Positions 1-10,540 of a stretch of 64,000 nucleotides of DNA are shown one piece after another; positions within the stretch are counted from its first letter, which is position 1; the number at the start of each line of letters is the position of its first letter. Source of the DNA: Siphonodentalium dalli. Its lineage: Eukaryota; Mollusca; Scaphopoda; Gadilida; Siphonodentaliidae. Location of the stretch: the NCBI GenBank assembly GCA_032622095.1, contig CP136062.1, positions 165,004,590 through 165,068,589 on the forward strand, read 5' to 3'. The translations under genes and the position numbers were made by a program. The notes below the pieces were generated by a model. That model did not search any database and had not been told where the DNA came from. It saw nothing but the letters and a program-made list of their open reading frames with translations.

Positions 1-845
1 ATAAATGGACAAATTTAATGTAGTCTACCTTTAAGGTTGCAGGGATGTAGGCTGTAGCAACAGGGGGTAACTAATGAGGATATTGTTGTTTTTAGACCAA
101 AGTAGCATATTTTTCTATATTTAGTCTAAATTTATGTCTTAAATTGCTATCATTTGAAAATTGTCCAACTATAGGCAGGTGACTGGTTGGAAATATTCAA
201 CAGTTTGGCTGGGGGGTTGCAGTTGCAGTTGGATATCAGTGTCCTCATAATGGATTTTCCATGTCTTAAATTTTAACTACAATAACCTACAACAATTTTT
301 AGTGTATGTATATAAATGGTAATAAACACTTGAAAGTCTACCCATTGTAGGATTTTTTTTATAAAAAATTCTACAAATTATCAAAAGATTATTTTGAAAG
401 CCATGCAAAACTTTGGGGTAGGATTTTGTATTTGACCTAAACATATCTGTAGATGGTCAATTAATAACACTGAAACATTTCGTTTCTAAAAATAAAAATT
501 AATGAACCTATGTAAAGGTATTTTACACAAGTCTGGGTACATTTTTCACAGTTTTGGGAATTGCATAAAAATACTTGCAAAAATTCTGAACTTAAATGAA
601 TAATTGATAGTTTCAACTGTTTTGATAGAAACGTCATATATAAAGGAAGGGAGTTGGAAATTTCAGAAAGGATATTGGCTACGTATAAATTATTCAGCTA
701 TTATATTGTTGTGGAATTTACCAAAAGTTTGATAGAATTTTGGAAATAAACAAAAAACAAAAAAGGTATATCAGCAACTCAAGGCCTTTGAAGTGGATTC
801 ATGCGGAATATGATATAATTCTGTCAAATTACTATCATCAACAAG
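1..845. other. A+T-rich intergenic, nothing recognised
   Basis: Read on both strands. There is no credible ORF, RNA gene or clear repeat, only homopolymer-rich A+T sequence. Confidence 0.5.
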
Positions 846-847
846 TA

Positions 848-1710
848 CATGAACAAATAGATTGACTTTGTACATATATCCATTATTAATAACTCTCCAA
901 TAATGAGATTTTGCATGTGAAAACATTGTTTTTTTTATATGTAAACATCACTGTTACAGTGGAATTACCGATAAAAGTTAAAGGTGGATTATCTCTTTGT
1001 AAACATGTATTATATAGTTACCGGGGTATAAAATATTAGATTTGAATCGAAGACTCCTGTCCGGAAATGCTTATATCGATTAATATTAATTTTATTTCGA
1101 ATATTTTCTGGTCTAAAATGTTGTGTTTGTTCAGCTAACGAACAATAGTGGTTACTGTTAACATAGACCAGAAATTATATTGTGCAATTTTGTCACTAAT
1201 AAACGTTAATTATACTCATTATCGCTTATATCTGTGGAACAAGACAATACAAACAATCAATCTGTGACATTTGACATTCGTTACGTAGCCGTAGGAACAG
1301 CCCAGTGCTCTATATAGCAATACGGTCTCATCCGAATGGTCGGTTCTAAAAATAGTAACATAAATGGGCCCGATTTAATATTCGAAATAAAATCAATATT
1401 AATTGATAGAAGCTTTTCCGGACATAGGTCTTCAGTTCATATCTATTATTTTATACCCACGCAACTATTTAAAATTTGTTATTTAAAGAGATAATCCATC
1501 TTTAAAGATGATACCAACTGCAATAAAAATTTGAAGGTAAACATTAAAATTATTGAAAAATCATATTCAGACTAAAATAGTTACATTTGCTACACATATA
1601 GCTGTTTGTTGACATATTACTCTAACAGTTTTGTTTACATAACAATGTTTTCAACATGCAAAATTGCATTATTGGAGAACAAAGTTTATCTATTTACTCA
1701 GTATATTACT
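848..1710. repeat. Long imperfect inverted repeat (about 860 bp)
   Basis: The left arm (about 855-1105) is matched in reverse complement by the right arm (about 1365-1705). Paired landmarks include CTCCAATAATG at 894 with its complement near 1670, GGATTATCTCTTT at 986 with AAAGAGATAATCC near 1486, and TTTATTTCGAATATT near 1090 with AATATTCGAAATAAA near 1378. The centre holds a further small stem (TTCTGGTCTA / TAGACCAGAA). No ORF lies inside. This looks like a foldback or MITE remnant; terminal duplications were not found. Confidence 0.7.
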
Positions 1711-2017
1711 CCATCTTCTTAGTGTTGCTGTTTGCTGTGGTGTTACAAATTTATATATTTTTTGCACATTGCAAGTGCCTTGGGTCCCTTTAATAACATT
1801 TGTTAATTAAACAGGTGGCAGCTAGTGCAGTTGAAATTCAATGGTGGATCACCCACTCCCCCACAAAAGACCCTCTACTGGTAGCAACATTCCATGGGCA
1901 ACATGGCGAATGGTATTTCCTGGGGTCCGATTATATATTGGATAACTATATATATATAAATAATTTGTCAGCTATCAGTGTAACAATTGGATTGGAGTAC
2001 AACTGTTATAATACTCA
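1711..2017. other. Intergenic, nothing recognised
   Basis: The only open frame is short, with no recognisable motif, and I treat it as chance. Confidence 0.4.
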
Positions 2018-2021
2018 TTAA

Positions 2022-2276
2022 CCCTTCAATGACTGGAGCTTCCTGAAATTTTGCGAAAACCCTGTTCCAATGCATTCTCTTATGTATGCGAGTCTCCCAC
2101 AGGGACCCTCACATATATAATAGAATACAATGGCCTAACAATAGTTACATTGACCTTGTAAGTCAGTATATTCTCTTATATATGCAAGGCTCCCTATGTG
2201 AGACTCACATATATAAGAGAATGCACTGGCACATGATCAATAATGCTGCACCAGCACAGCTCCTGTCATGAAAGGA
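2022..2276. mobile_element. TTAA-target MITE, family A
   Basis: It is flanked by TTAA at 2018-2021 and 2277-2280. Termini are inverted (CCCTTCAATGACTGGAGCT against AGCTCCTGTCATGAAAGGA reversed). CCCTT ends with a TTAA target are typical of piggyBac-type elements. It contains two consecutive hairpins of about 68 bp (2068-2136 and 2166-2232) of the ATGCATTCTCTTATATATGC module. Confidence 0.85.
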
Positions 2277-2280
2277 TTAA

Positions 2281-2510
2281 TTAAAAATTAAGCCTTGTGT
2301 GCATAATATTTTATTTGTTTATTACTTCACTATGTTATCTTTTTGAAACTGCCATTGGTAATGTGCGTTATTGCAGGGGAATTCAAGTGGGCTTAAGTTA
2401 TATGCAAATCTCCTGAGTTTCAAATATTTCTGGATTTGAATTGATGATGTGTTATTAAAATAATACCTATTTATCTGCCAGAGTTCTACAAGAGTGTTAG
2501 TCTATTTCTT
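2281..2510. other. Intergenic spacer
   Basis: A+T-rich with no supported feature. Confidence 0.4.
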
Positions 2511-3345
2511 TTTATACCCCCACTTTCGAAGAAAATGGGGGGTATACTGGATTGGCTGTGTCTGTCCATCCGTCCGTCCGTCCGTCACGCTTTCTCCCTC
2601 CATGTGTCCGTCCGTCCGTCCGACCTCATAACCCGAACAACTATGAACTGATTTCAATAATTTTTTGTATGCAATCTCCTTAGGACTGCCTCTCCGCATA
2701 ATGCTAATTGCAGTTCGGTCCGACTTTGTTTTTTTAAGTTACGCCTCATTTTCGACTTATTTTTACTTACAAAATTCTGTCCGACTTAATATAAACTTTA
2801 ACAAATATGAACTGATTTAAAAAAAATTTGGTATACATGCTTCTCACAATTCCCTCTCTACATGATGCGGCTAGGGATTGGCTCAGACTGTTTTTCGTAA
2901 TATTACACTTCATTTTCGACTTATTTTTATGACTTCGAAAATTTTGGGATTTTTTTTTTGTGGATGCTTATTTCCCTGGAGTTGTGTGCCTTCTTAGCAG
3001 AAGTTTCGTTTGACTGATGAAACACTCGACAAAAGCCATCTTAGATGTTAAGTTTGCATTTCATTTTCTACCCTTTTTTGGGTTTCTACAATCATTCGAA
3101 CAAATATGAACCAATTTTTTTCTGTACAAGCTTCTTGCGACACCATATCGATATTATTAATCCAAATTTTTCTTTAACTGTCATGTGGACTGTTTTTTAT
3201 GGAGATGTAACCGTGAGGTAAGTGGTCATAACTTGTATGTAAAACCCTTCAAATTAAAAATCTTTTTTGTTGGGTTTACGGATAATGCGGGTTGAATTTG
3301 CCACGGTGGGGGTATGCTAGCATGCGAGTGCACACCTCTTGTTTA
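2511..3345 (+). mobile_element. Pearl/Helitron-like dispersed repeat with terminal hairpin
   Basis: It opens with a stem-loop (TATACCCCCACTTTC ... GGGGGGTATA) followed at 2567 by a GTCC tetranucleotide tract, and ends near CACCTCTTGTTTA. A second copy lies in reverse orientation at 20995-23305, split by another transposon. There is no coding capacity; assignment to the molluscan pearl-like class is inferred from the architecture. Confidence 0.6.
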
Positions 3346-3654
3346 ATATTATATTGACTTTTCAAAACAATAAATTCACACAAAAAATTATTGTATGATT
3401 GTTGTATGAAGACATAATCCATCTTTATTCATCTATTATAATATGATGTATCATGTTTGAACAAGATTTATCACCAAAAACAACATGTTTTTTTTATAAA
3501 ACTTTAAGATATAAAACCATGATTTGAACATGAAGTGTCACCCAAAACAACAAGTGTTATTTAACTAACATGTTAATTTGTTTTTTATTAGGACACAAAC
3601 CCAAGTTTGAACATGATTATAATATGTCAAATTATATCATGTTTTAAGCATGAC
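3346..3654. other. A+T-rich spacer with loose CATGTTTGAACATG-like repeats
   Basis: Several degenerate CATG-TTTGAACATG words recur about every 60-100 bp. There is no ORF and no defined boundary. Confidence 0.35.
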
Positions 3655-4555
3655 ATTATCATGGAAACGTTTTAGTGCCACCCCATACAAATAATATGTC
3701 TTAATTATAGGACTCATTATCTCCTAATTAGGGCTTATTATCTCCTAATTAGGGCTTAGTATCTCCTAATTAGGGCTTAGTGTCTCCTAATTGTGACTTG
3801 TTATCTCATAAGGACTTAATTAGTATCTGCTAATTATTAGTTATTATCTCCTAATTAGGACATATTACCTCCTAATTAAGAGATATACTATCTCCTGAGT
3901 CCTAATTAGGACTTATTATTTCCTAATTAGGACTAATTATCTCCTAATTAGGAGATAGCATAGATACAAAGAACTCAACACCAGTTTGTGGTCATTTTAT
4001 TGTATATTATGACAATTCCCTGCATGGTTACAAGTATTTTCACCTTCTAAATATTTTTTGACCATGCAGAGCCATGTCATGTATACAATAAAATGACCGC
4101 AAACTGGTGTTCAGTTCTTTATATCTATGTTATATCCTAATTATGAGATAATAAGCCCTAATTAGTAAATAAGTCCTAATTAGGAGATAGTATCTCCTAC
4201 TAATTAGGAGGTAATATGTCCTAATTATAAGATAATAACTCCTAATTAGGAGATAATAACTCCTAATTAGGAGATAATAACTCCTAATTAGGAGATACTA
4301 AGTCCTCAGGAGATACTAAATCATAATTAGGAGATACTAAATCCTAAGTAGGAGATAGGCCTACTAATTAAGTCCTCATTGGGAGTTAACAAGTCATAAT
4401 TAGGAGATAATACATCCTAATTGGGAGATACTAGTTAAGTCCTAATTAGGAGATACTAATTCCTAATTACGAGATACTAGAACCTAATTACGAGATAATA
4501 TCTCCTAAATATGAGATATTTTTTTGTATATCATGGCACTAATGCGCCACCATGT
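3655..4555. mobile_element. Foldback element with inverted arrays of an 18-bp-like repeat
   Basis: The left arm (about 3695-3955) is a run of CTCCTAATTAGGGCTTA-type units. The right arm (about 4135-4515) is the same unit in the opposite orientation (CCTAATTAGGAGATAATA). Between them, 3960-4130 forms its own stem (CACCAGTTTGTGGTCATTTT against AAAATGACCGCAAACTGGTG). The outer ends are inverted: TAGTGCCACCCCATACAAA near 3672 and its diverged complement near 4540. Confidence 0.75.
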
Positions 4556-5631
4556 GTCACCAATTTATTTTACCAATACAGGGTCTATTTATATTGGTGT
4601 CATTTTATGACTTTACATATAGTCTCCATGCAGACAACTGCTCCATACATAACATTTGCTCTGGTGATTGGCTTGATAATCCCCTGTCACTGTTGGTTCC
4701 CCTATTGGGCCACTTAATATTTTCATGATCATATAGGCTATGTTCCATCCCATGACCCCCCCCCCCCCCATAATTATAAAGGTACGTCTATGTCAATTGT
4801 TATGACTATGAGATCATGTTGCCATGATGTTGGCCTATCAATTACATTCCAATTTCACCAGTCATGGGAAATCCAATGAATGTGACATTTAGTAATGGTA
4901 CATCCAAATTCCAATTGGATAGTATCATAGTGATCAAGCAAATTTTCGAGCAAATTGTGCTTACATTAAGTTACAAAGCACGCAAACTCGTGGGTCATTG
5001 AGTGTAATGTTGATCGACAATTTAAAATACTCAAAAATCAGAAAATATGTATCATCAAGTTATCATTTTGGGCATTTAATGGTAAATGGGTTAACTATTA
5101 CCATTTTTTCTTATTGCCAGTGTAAAACTATCATTATAATTTTATTAAATCGTCTTTTTTTCATTCATTCATTCATTCGTGAAATTAACAAGACCACATG
5201 TCCACACTTCAATCACGTGACCCGTTATTGACAACGGAAGTATGCCGAAACAAACTGTTATTTTTGACAATAAAAAACATTAACTTTTTACAGGATTGCT
5301 GGAAGTGGAAAACTAATAATTTGTTTATATTTTACACCACTTAATTTTGCCGTATTTTATTCTGGTTTTTATTTACAGTCACCGAATTCGAAACTAGGCA
5401 CATTTTGTTGACCTACTTTCTTCCGCCTGCTTCACACCGGATGCAAAAATGAATGTCTGCAAACGAAAATTGTCGTCAAAACTCGCTAAAAATTGCACAG
5501 AGTCTCCAAAACATATTCATTCTCAAAATTCAAAAGAAGTTTTTGAGATCAAGTGCATCTCCAGCTGTTGTCACGACGATAAACAGCGACTGACCCGTTA
5601 CTGCCCGTGACCCGTTACTGCCTGAACGACT
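4556..5631. other. Intergenic; poly-C tract near 4757
   Basis: No gene seen. There is a run of about 12 C at 4757-4769. TGACCCGTTACTGCC occurs twice just before the hairpin at 5632. Confidence 0.4.
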
Positions 5632-5733
5632 GTATCACGTCTCGTTGAAGAGGTCAGATCGCTGGATCAAACTCGACGCCTGTGGCGGCTCGTTTGATCC
5701 AGCGATCTGACCTCTTCAACGAGAACGTGATAC
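5632..5733. repeat. Near-perfect 41-nt-arm hairpin
   Basis: The core arms 5641-5672 and 5692-5723 are exact complements over 32 nt (CTCGTTGAAGAGGTCAGATC ...). Adding GTATCACGT / ACGTGATAC outside, with one bulged A, gives 41 paired positions around a loop of about 19 nt. It is not part of any other repeat in the window and sits about 0.6 kb upstream of the receptor gene. Confidence 0.9.
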
Positions 5734-6087
5734 TTCGCCCCAGATCAATTCACTGCAGCAATAACATGTATTTATCACAAATCGATTTAGTTTAGCCAGA
5801 TGTGTAACTTGTGTTGTTCGCCCTGATCTGTTACTAGTGTTACACTGTGTTAGGTAGTTTTATAGACGAAGTTAGGATACTTATTTAACTTTCCCAATTG
5901 GCATTCACTCCTTGGCCTATAGAAAAATTCCCGATTACCTTCCATACGAAACTACATATATTTTCCTCGTTTTAGTGTATTTGGCAGCTATTCTTTCTCT
6001 TATATAAGGAATGGCAACGATTATTTCACTCATCCTATTCCACTAATTTGCCTCGAATTGTAGTCACCGGAAGTTGTCCAGAAACAG

Positions 6088-6180
6088 CTGATAAGCACAT
6101 GTTGAAACCACGTGTATTCTGATAAGCACCCTTTGAAACCACGTGTATTCTGATGAGCACATGTTTGAGACCACACCCCA
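6088..6180 (+). repeat. Three 31-bp tandem units with CACGTG
   Basis: Units start at 6088, 6119 and 6150 (CTGATAAGCACATGTTGAAA...). The first two contain the E-box palindrome CACGTG; in the third this part is replaced. They lie 180-275 bp upstream of the receptor start codon, so promoter or 5' UTR function is possible but only inferred. Confidence 0.65.
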
Positions 6181-6362
6181 AATCTCCATATTTGGATGAA
6201 ACCACGCCTATTTTTGGTTCCCATACCGTAGAAGCGGGGGCTGATTCAGACCTTTCCAATCATAACTGGCCTACTCATGATCACATTCCGTTGATTACAA
6301 AAGTATCTGGCGCTGCAAGTGTTCAGGTTATATACATGTAACCAGAGTAGATAATTTGGATC

Positions 6363-7364
6363 ATGATCGACAACAACAACCATACGGATTCTTCAGCTTA
6401 TTGTTACATTTTCCCAGAAGATCCTCACAAATGTGACGTAATTATCACTCTCAGAAGAACTCTAGCTGCATTTTCTGTCATTGGCAGTTTGTTTATGATA
6501 TTCATCATATGGCTGTTTAAAAAATACCAAGCATTTGCTCAAAGACTGATATTATATCTGAGTATCAGCGCATTCTTTGATGCCATTGTCTATTTGATGG
6601 GTGGTTTGCGGCCAGATGGGCCCGTTTGTGACTTCCAAGGATGGTGGATAACATACTTTGACTGGACAGTTCTCTTGTGGGTGTGCTTCATAACATTAAA
6701 CCTCTTCTGCAATGTTATTTATTCCAAGACAACTGAGAGATATGAATGGTGCTTCCATCTTGTTGCATGGGTCTTTCCACTTATTATGTCTTTAATTCCA
6801 TTTTCTGGAGACCATTATGGGCCAGCAGGTGCTTGGTGTTGGATAAAAGAAAGCGTTGCTTGGAGAATGGGGATTTGGTATGCACCATTATTCATCATAC
6901 TCGGGATACTTGTCGGTACATACACACATATAACTATCAAAATGAGGAGACAGACTCAAGCATATGATGGAAGTTTTGATCCCGATTCGGAGAGGAAAAA
7001 GCAATTGCTGAAAGATGATATTAAACCATTGCGTATATATCCATTCATCTACCTGGCTCTTTCAGTATTTCCGCTCATTAACAGGATTCAGAATGCGGCT
7101 GAACCAGAAAATGCTGTGTATGGACTTTTGATTTTGGCAGTAATTTCTTCATCTTTAACTGGTGCTGTAAATGCAATTGTTTTTGGTTTGGATAAAGAGA
7201 CAATGAAGCGCCTGAGACCAAACCAGATAAAGCTTGCTCTTCAGAATAGGTTTACACCAAGATCAGTAATTCGTGAATATCCTCAACCGCCAGTTGGTCA
7301 TGAAAGACTTGACAACAGTTACAGTCCAGAAGAAAGTCAATCTGATATAAATCCAGCTTGTTAA
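6363..7364 (+). CDS. Seven-transmembrane receptor, cAMP-receptor-like/GPR157-like
   Basis: A 333-residue open frame without introns. Seven hydrophobic segments lie near residues 31-51, 61-82, 95-119, 130-147, 168-193, 222-241 and 251-275. The N-terminus is short and extracellular with one N-H-T glycosylation sequon (N6). C89 at the start of TM3 and C159 in loop 2 are placed for the usual GPCR disulphide. The loop-2 motif GAWCWI is characteristic of the Dictyostelium cAMP-receptor/GPR157 lineage and is the main reason for the call. A long polar loop 3 (about 195-221) and a Ser/Pro-rich tail (about 296-333) would face the cytosol and contact G protein. The ATG at 6363 is the first in frame giving a full TM1. 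Ligand is unknown, and cAMP should not be assumed. The stop codon lies in the TTAA target of a MITE. An unseen 5' exon cannot be excluded. Confidence 0.85.
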   Translation: MIDNNNHTDSSAYCYIFPEDPHKCDVIITLRRTLAAFSVIGSLFMIFIIWLFKKYQAFAQRLILYLSISAFFDAIVYLMGGLRPDGPVCDFQGWWITYFDWTVLLWVCFITLNLFCNVIYSKTTERYEWCFHLVAWVFPLIMSLIPFSGDHYGPAGAWCWIKESVAWRMGIWYAPLFIILGILVGTYTHITIKMRRQTQAYDGSFDPDSERKKQLLKDDIKPLRIYPFIYLALSVFPLINRIQNAAEPENAVYGLLILAVISSSLTGAVNAIVFGLDKETMKRLRPNQIKLALQNRFTPRSVIREYPQPPVGHERLDNSYSPEESQSDINPAC

Positions 7365-7490
7365 CCGTTTCATGACTGGAGCTTCCTGAAGTTTTTCAAA
7401 AACCATGTGCCAATGCATTCTCTTATATAAGAGAATGCATTGGCAGAGGGTCTTTAATGTTGCAGAAGTACAGCTCCCATCATCAAAGAG
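7365..7490. mobile_element. Short family-A TTAA MITE at the receptor stop codon
   Basis: Flanked by TTAA at 7361-7364 and 7491-7494. The termini CCGTTTCATGACTGGAGCT and AGCTCCCATCATCAAAGAG are inverted. One short hairpin (about 7412-7446) replaces the usual two. The left TTAA contains the receptor's TAA stop. Confidence 0.85.
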
Positions 7491-7494
7491 TTAA

Positions 7495-7771
7495 AAAGTA
7501 CTTTGTACCAGTACCTTGTTTTTGTCATAAACTTGACTATACCCACCATGAAAGTGTGCATGTTACATGTATATTCAAACTTTACAAGGGTGTGTCTACA
7601 TGTAGCTTGTCAGCAGAATCTTTAGGGGCATTGGAGAAGGGGGGCAATGCCTGCCACCAAGGGGGCATGAAGACAAAGTGTTGTCTCATTCATCATAGAA
7701 TGATCAAAAATGCCTCGCATATCAGCCAAAACAGCATTGCTATATTGTCCTAAGAGAACATCAAAATATAT
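7495..7771 (+). other. Probable receptor 3' flank
   Basis: Non-repetitive A+T-rich sequence following the MITE, probably residual 3' UTR or intergenic DNA. No clear polyadenylation signal was identified. Confidence 0.35.
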
Positions 7772-8143
7772 CTCCTTGACCCAACAGAACGGCCCTGTGC
7801 CAATGCTTTCTCTTATATATGCGAGTCGACCATAAGAGAATGCATTGGCTTAACACATTAAAAATTATAAAATTGTTAAAGAATGTAAGAAAAAATGGTA
7901 AAAAGTTTTTTTTTTTTTTTTTTAGGCCAATGCATTCTCTTATATATGCGAGGCGACCTATGGTCGACTCGCATATATAAGAGAATGCATTGGCACAGGG
8001 CATAACTGTAACCATCACAATGTGGTCAATGAGCCGGTTCCAATGATATCCATATTTGTATGGTTTTATTGAGACAGACCCAAGATAATTTAGGCTGTTG
8101 CAGCTTTATTTGGCCGTTTTTGGCCGGTTTGTTGGGTAAAGGG
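7772..8143. mobile_element. TTAA MITE, family B
   Basis: Right terminus GTTTGTTGGGTAAAGGG followed by TTAA (8144-8147). The left end (CCTTGACCCAACAGAACGG) is a diverged inverse. It carries two copies of the palindromic module (about 7800-7850, deleted, and 7925-7996, complete). Full relatives lie at 25231-25690 and 29645-30032. Confidence 0.8.
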
Positions 8144-8225
8144 TTAATGGTGCTTTCTTCAAATGGCCATCTCTCTGGACACTACATGTATATGAATCTT
8201 TCCAACATTATATTTCCATTTCTTC

Positions 8226-8359
8226 CCATCCAAACCTCCCTCTCCACTTAATGTAGTCCGTGAACCAGACTTAAATAATCAGAGCCTCTTGACCAACTAC
8301 CTTTAAATAGCACTGCTAGAATAGTCGGATCCACAGACTACACTTAATGGAGAGGGGGC
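8226..8359. repeat. Short inverted repeat
   Basis: CCCTCTCCACTTAATGTAGT at 8229 is matched in reverse complement by ACTACACTTAATGGAGAGGG at 8336. It is a MITE-sized palindrome of unknown family. Confidence 0.6.
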
Positions 8360-8433
8360 ACTAACAAAAGGGGAACAAACTTAAAATAAGCCCCTAGGCT
8401 TGTTTAATCCCCTTTCCAATGATTCCCTCGTTT

Positions 8434-8818
8434 ATGTATACCCTGCTGGACAAAACAAGTGTCCACTTAACCGTGGTGCGGTTAGCGTTGCCACCGTGGC
8501 CGAAATGCAACTACACCGCAGCTCCACCAGCTAACTACAATTGGGCCGCGGTGTACTTGCCGTGTGGCCATGGTGCAGATGCTACGGTGTATGTTCATTA
8601 AACTGAAAAAAAGACGATACAAACCAGAAATCTAACCACGGTGTACATGCTGTTCGGCCGTGGTGTACTTGCCGTACGGCCGCAGTGTACTTGCAGTTCG
8701 GCTGCAGTGTACTTGCCGTTTGGCCGCGGTGCTCAACTGCAGTTGCAAACTCTGACACCGTGGCCAAATGGCAAATACACCCCGGTGGCAATGGACACTG
8801 CTTTTGTCCAGCGGGGTA
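8434..8818. mobile_element. TIR element with G+C-rich internal repeats, TA-flanked
   Basis: The ends CCCTGCTGGACAAAACAAGT and the complement of ACTGCTTTTGTCCAGCGGGG are inverted repeats flanked by TA on both sides. Inside are about 25-bp degenerate repeats of the type GCCGCGGTGTACTTGCC in both orientations. There is no transposase frame; the open frames here are repeat artefacts. Confidence 0.65.
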
Positions 8819-8829
8819 CATCCACCGCT

Positions 8830-9690
8830 GTAACTATTTATGTTTGAATTAATGTTATTTACCTGTACATGTACATTGTACATGTATGCTATCAGAATTG
8901 GAAAATAAATATGTTTACACCAAATGGTTGTGACTTGGCTGAGTTGTAAAATATCAGTTTTAAGTAGTGAAATATGACTTTAACCTTGTTTTTTTAAAGC
9001 AAATACTAATTGAACATTGAAGAGTTGTTATTCCTTAGGAATAGCTGAACATTTCCCACCAATGAATAGGAATCCTTCGTCACTTTGTATATTTTCTGTC
9101 CTCTGCTTATATTTCCTGAACATCACTCCAGATGAATATTAGAATCTTCCAATGTATACTTTTATAAGCGTACACGTATGATGAAAGAATCCATTTGACA
9201 AAGAAATTTAGTAAAGAAAGAGTTAATAAGAGCTTGGCAATGGAAAGTGTTATAATTAAAAAAAAATGATTTTTCAACATTTATACCAATACCTGACTGA
9301 AAAAAGTGCCCTTTCTGGGTATGCCCTAAATTCTTGTCATTGATAGCTTCTGGCACCACGAACATCTTATTTAAAATGCATTGCGTGTTGTGAGATACTA
9401 GCTTGTATAAAATCTATATACAGGTAAAGTGATGCCTTCAGTAGAAATATTGTACCGGGTATGCATTGAATTGATTTAAATATAGTCAGGGAATTTATTC
9501 AGACTGTGAATTGATTGGTTATACTTCTGGAATCTTTTTCTTCTCCGGCATTGTAAAAAGACACAAGTTGCCCAGTATATCAAGTTGTTGAATGGAAAAA
9601 TCTTGATGAGAAAAAATATATGGTTTGTTTCATCTATACACATGCTTTCAACATATTTATATATTTGATATGCATATGACATTATTTATT
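8830..9690. repeat. Intergenic; 9000-9240 is a dispersed repeat shared with 31665-31890
   Basis: Both loci share the order AACATTTCCC-CCAAT-AATAGGA-TCCTTC, then CTCTGCTTAT-TTTCC/TTGCTGAACA, then CCAGATGAA and TACACTTTTATAA, at perhaps 70 % identity. The rest of the interval shows nothing recognisable. Confidence 0.45.
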
Positions 9691-9691
9691 A

Positions 9692-10375
9692 TACCCCCTT
9701 TAAAAAAAAAAAGGGGGGTATACTGTTTTTCACCTGTCCGTCCGTCCGTCCGTACATCCGTCCGATGTCTGTTCGTGTCATAACTTGAACAGTAGTGCTC
9801 GGATCTCAATGAAATTAGGTATGGATGTTCACTATTATGAGGACATTTAATAGAGGGTTCCATCGTTTTGTTTGGATTTTCCATTCTAGAGTTATTCATC
9901 TTTGTTTATCTGGAAATAGTGGCTTTTTGGTACGTCTGGTGTCTGTTCATGTCGTAACTTCAACAGTTGTGCTGGGATCTCAACCAAATTTGGTGTGGAT
10001 GTTTACAACTATGAGGACATTAAATAGAGGGTTCCATCGTTTTGTTCCGATTTTCCATTCTAGAGTTATTCATCTTTGTTTATCTTGAAATGTTGGAGTT
10101 TTGGTCCATCTGGTGTCTGTTCATGTCATAACCTGAACAGTAGTGCTCGGATTTTCCATTCTAGAGTTATACATCTTTGTTCATCTGGAAATGTTGGCTT
10201 TTTGGTTCGTCTGGTGTCTGTTCATATTGTAACTTCGACAGTTGTACTGGGATCTCAATGGGATTTGGTATGGATGTTCACTACTATGAGGACATTAAAA
10301 AGAGGGTTCCATCATTTTGTTCCGCTTTTCCATTCTAGAGTTACTCATCTTTGTTCTTTGTAAATATTTCCGAAT
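9692..10375 (+). mobile_element. Pearl/Helitron-like repeat with about four 175-bp tandem cores
   Basis: Terminal hairpin TATACCCCCTTT-A11-GGGGGGTATA at 9693-9722, then a GTCC tract (9735-9760), then core units beginning GATGTCTGTTCGTGTCATAA near 9762, 9938, 10115 (internally deleted) and 10216. Open frames across it follow the repeat period and are not genes. Confidence 0.65.
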
Positions 10376-10540
10376 TAAAACTTAAAACTCTATAATCTAA
10401 TCAAGCTACTGGTATAACAAATTTCAAATTCATAGTATTTCTGCAGTTTCTTCTAAAAATATAGATGATAGTCAGCAGGAATGGAGTATACTTGCGTTGT
10501 TCAAAATAAAAGGACTAAAGTGCATTATTTCTCCTCAGTT

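Noticed and set aside
8419-8883. Short ORFs on both strands at 8.4-8.9 kb
   Set aside because: Produced by the G+C-rich internal repeats of the TIR element.
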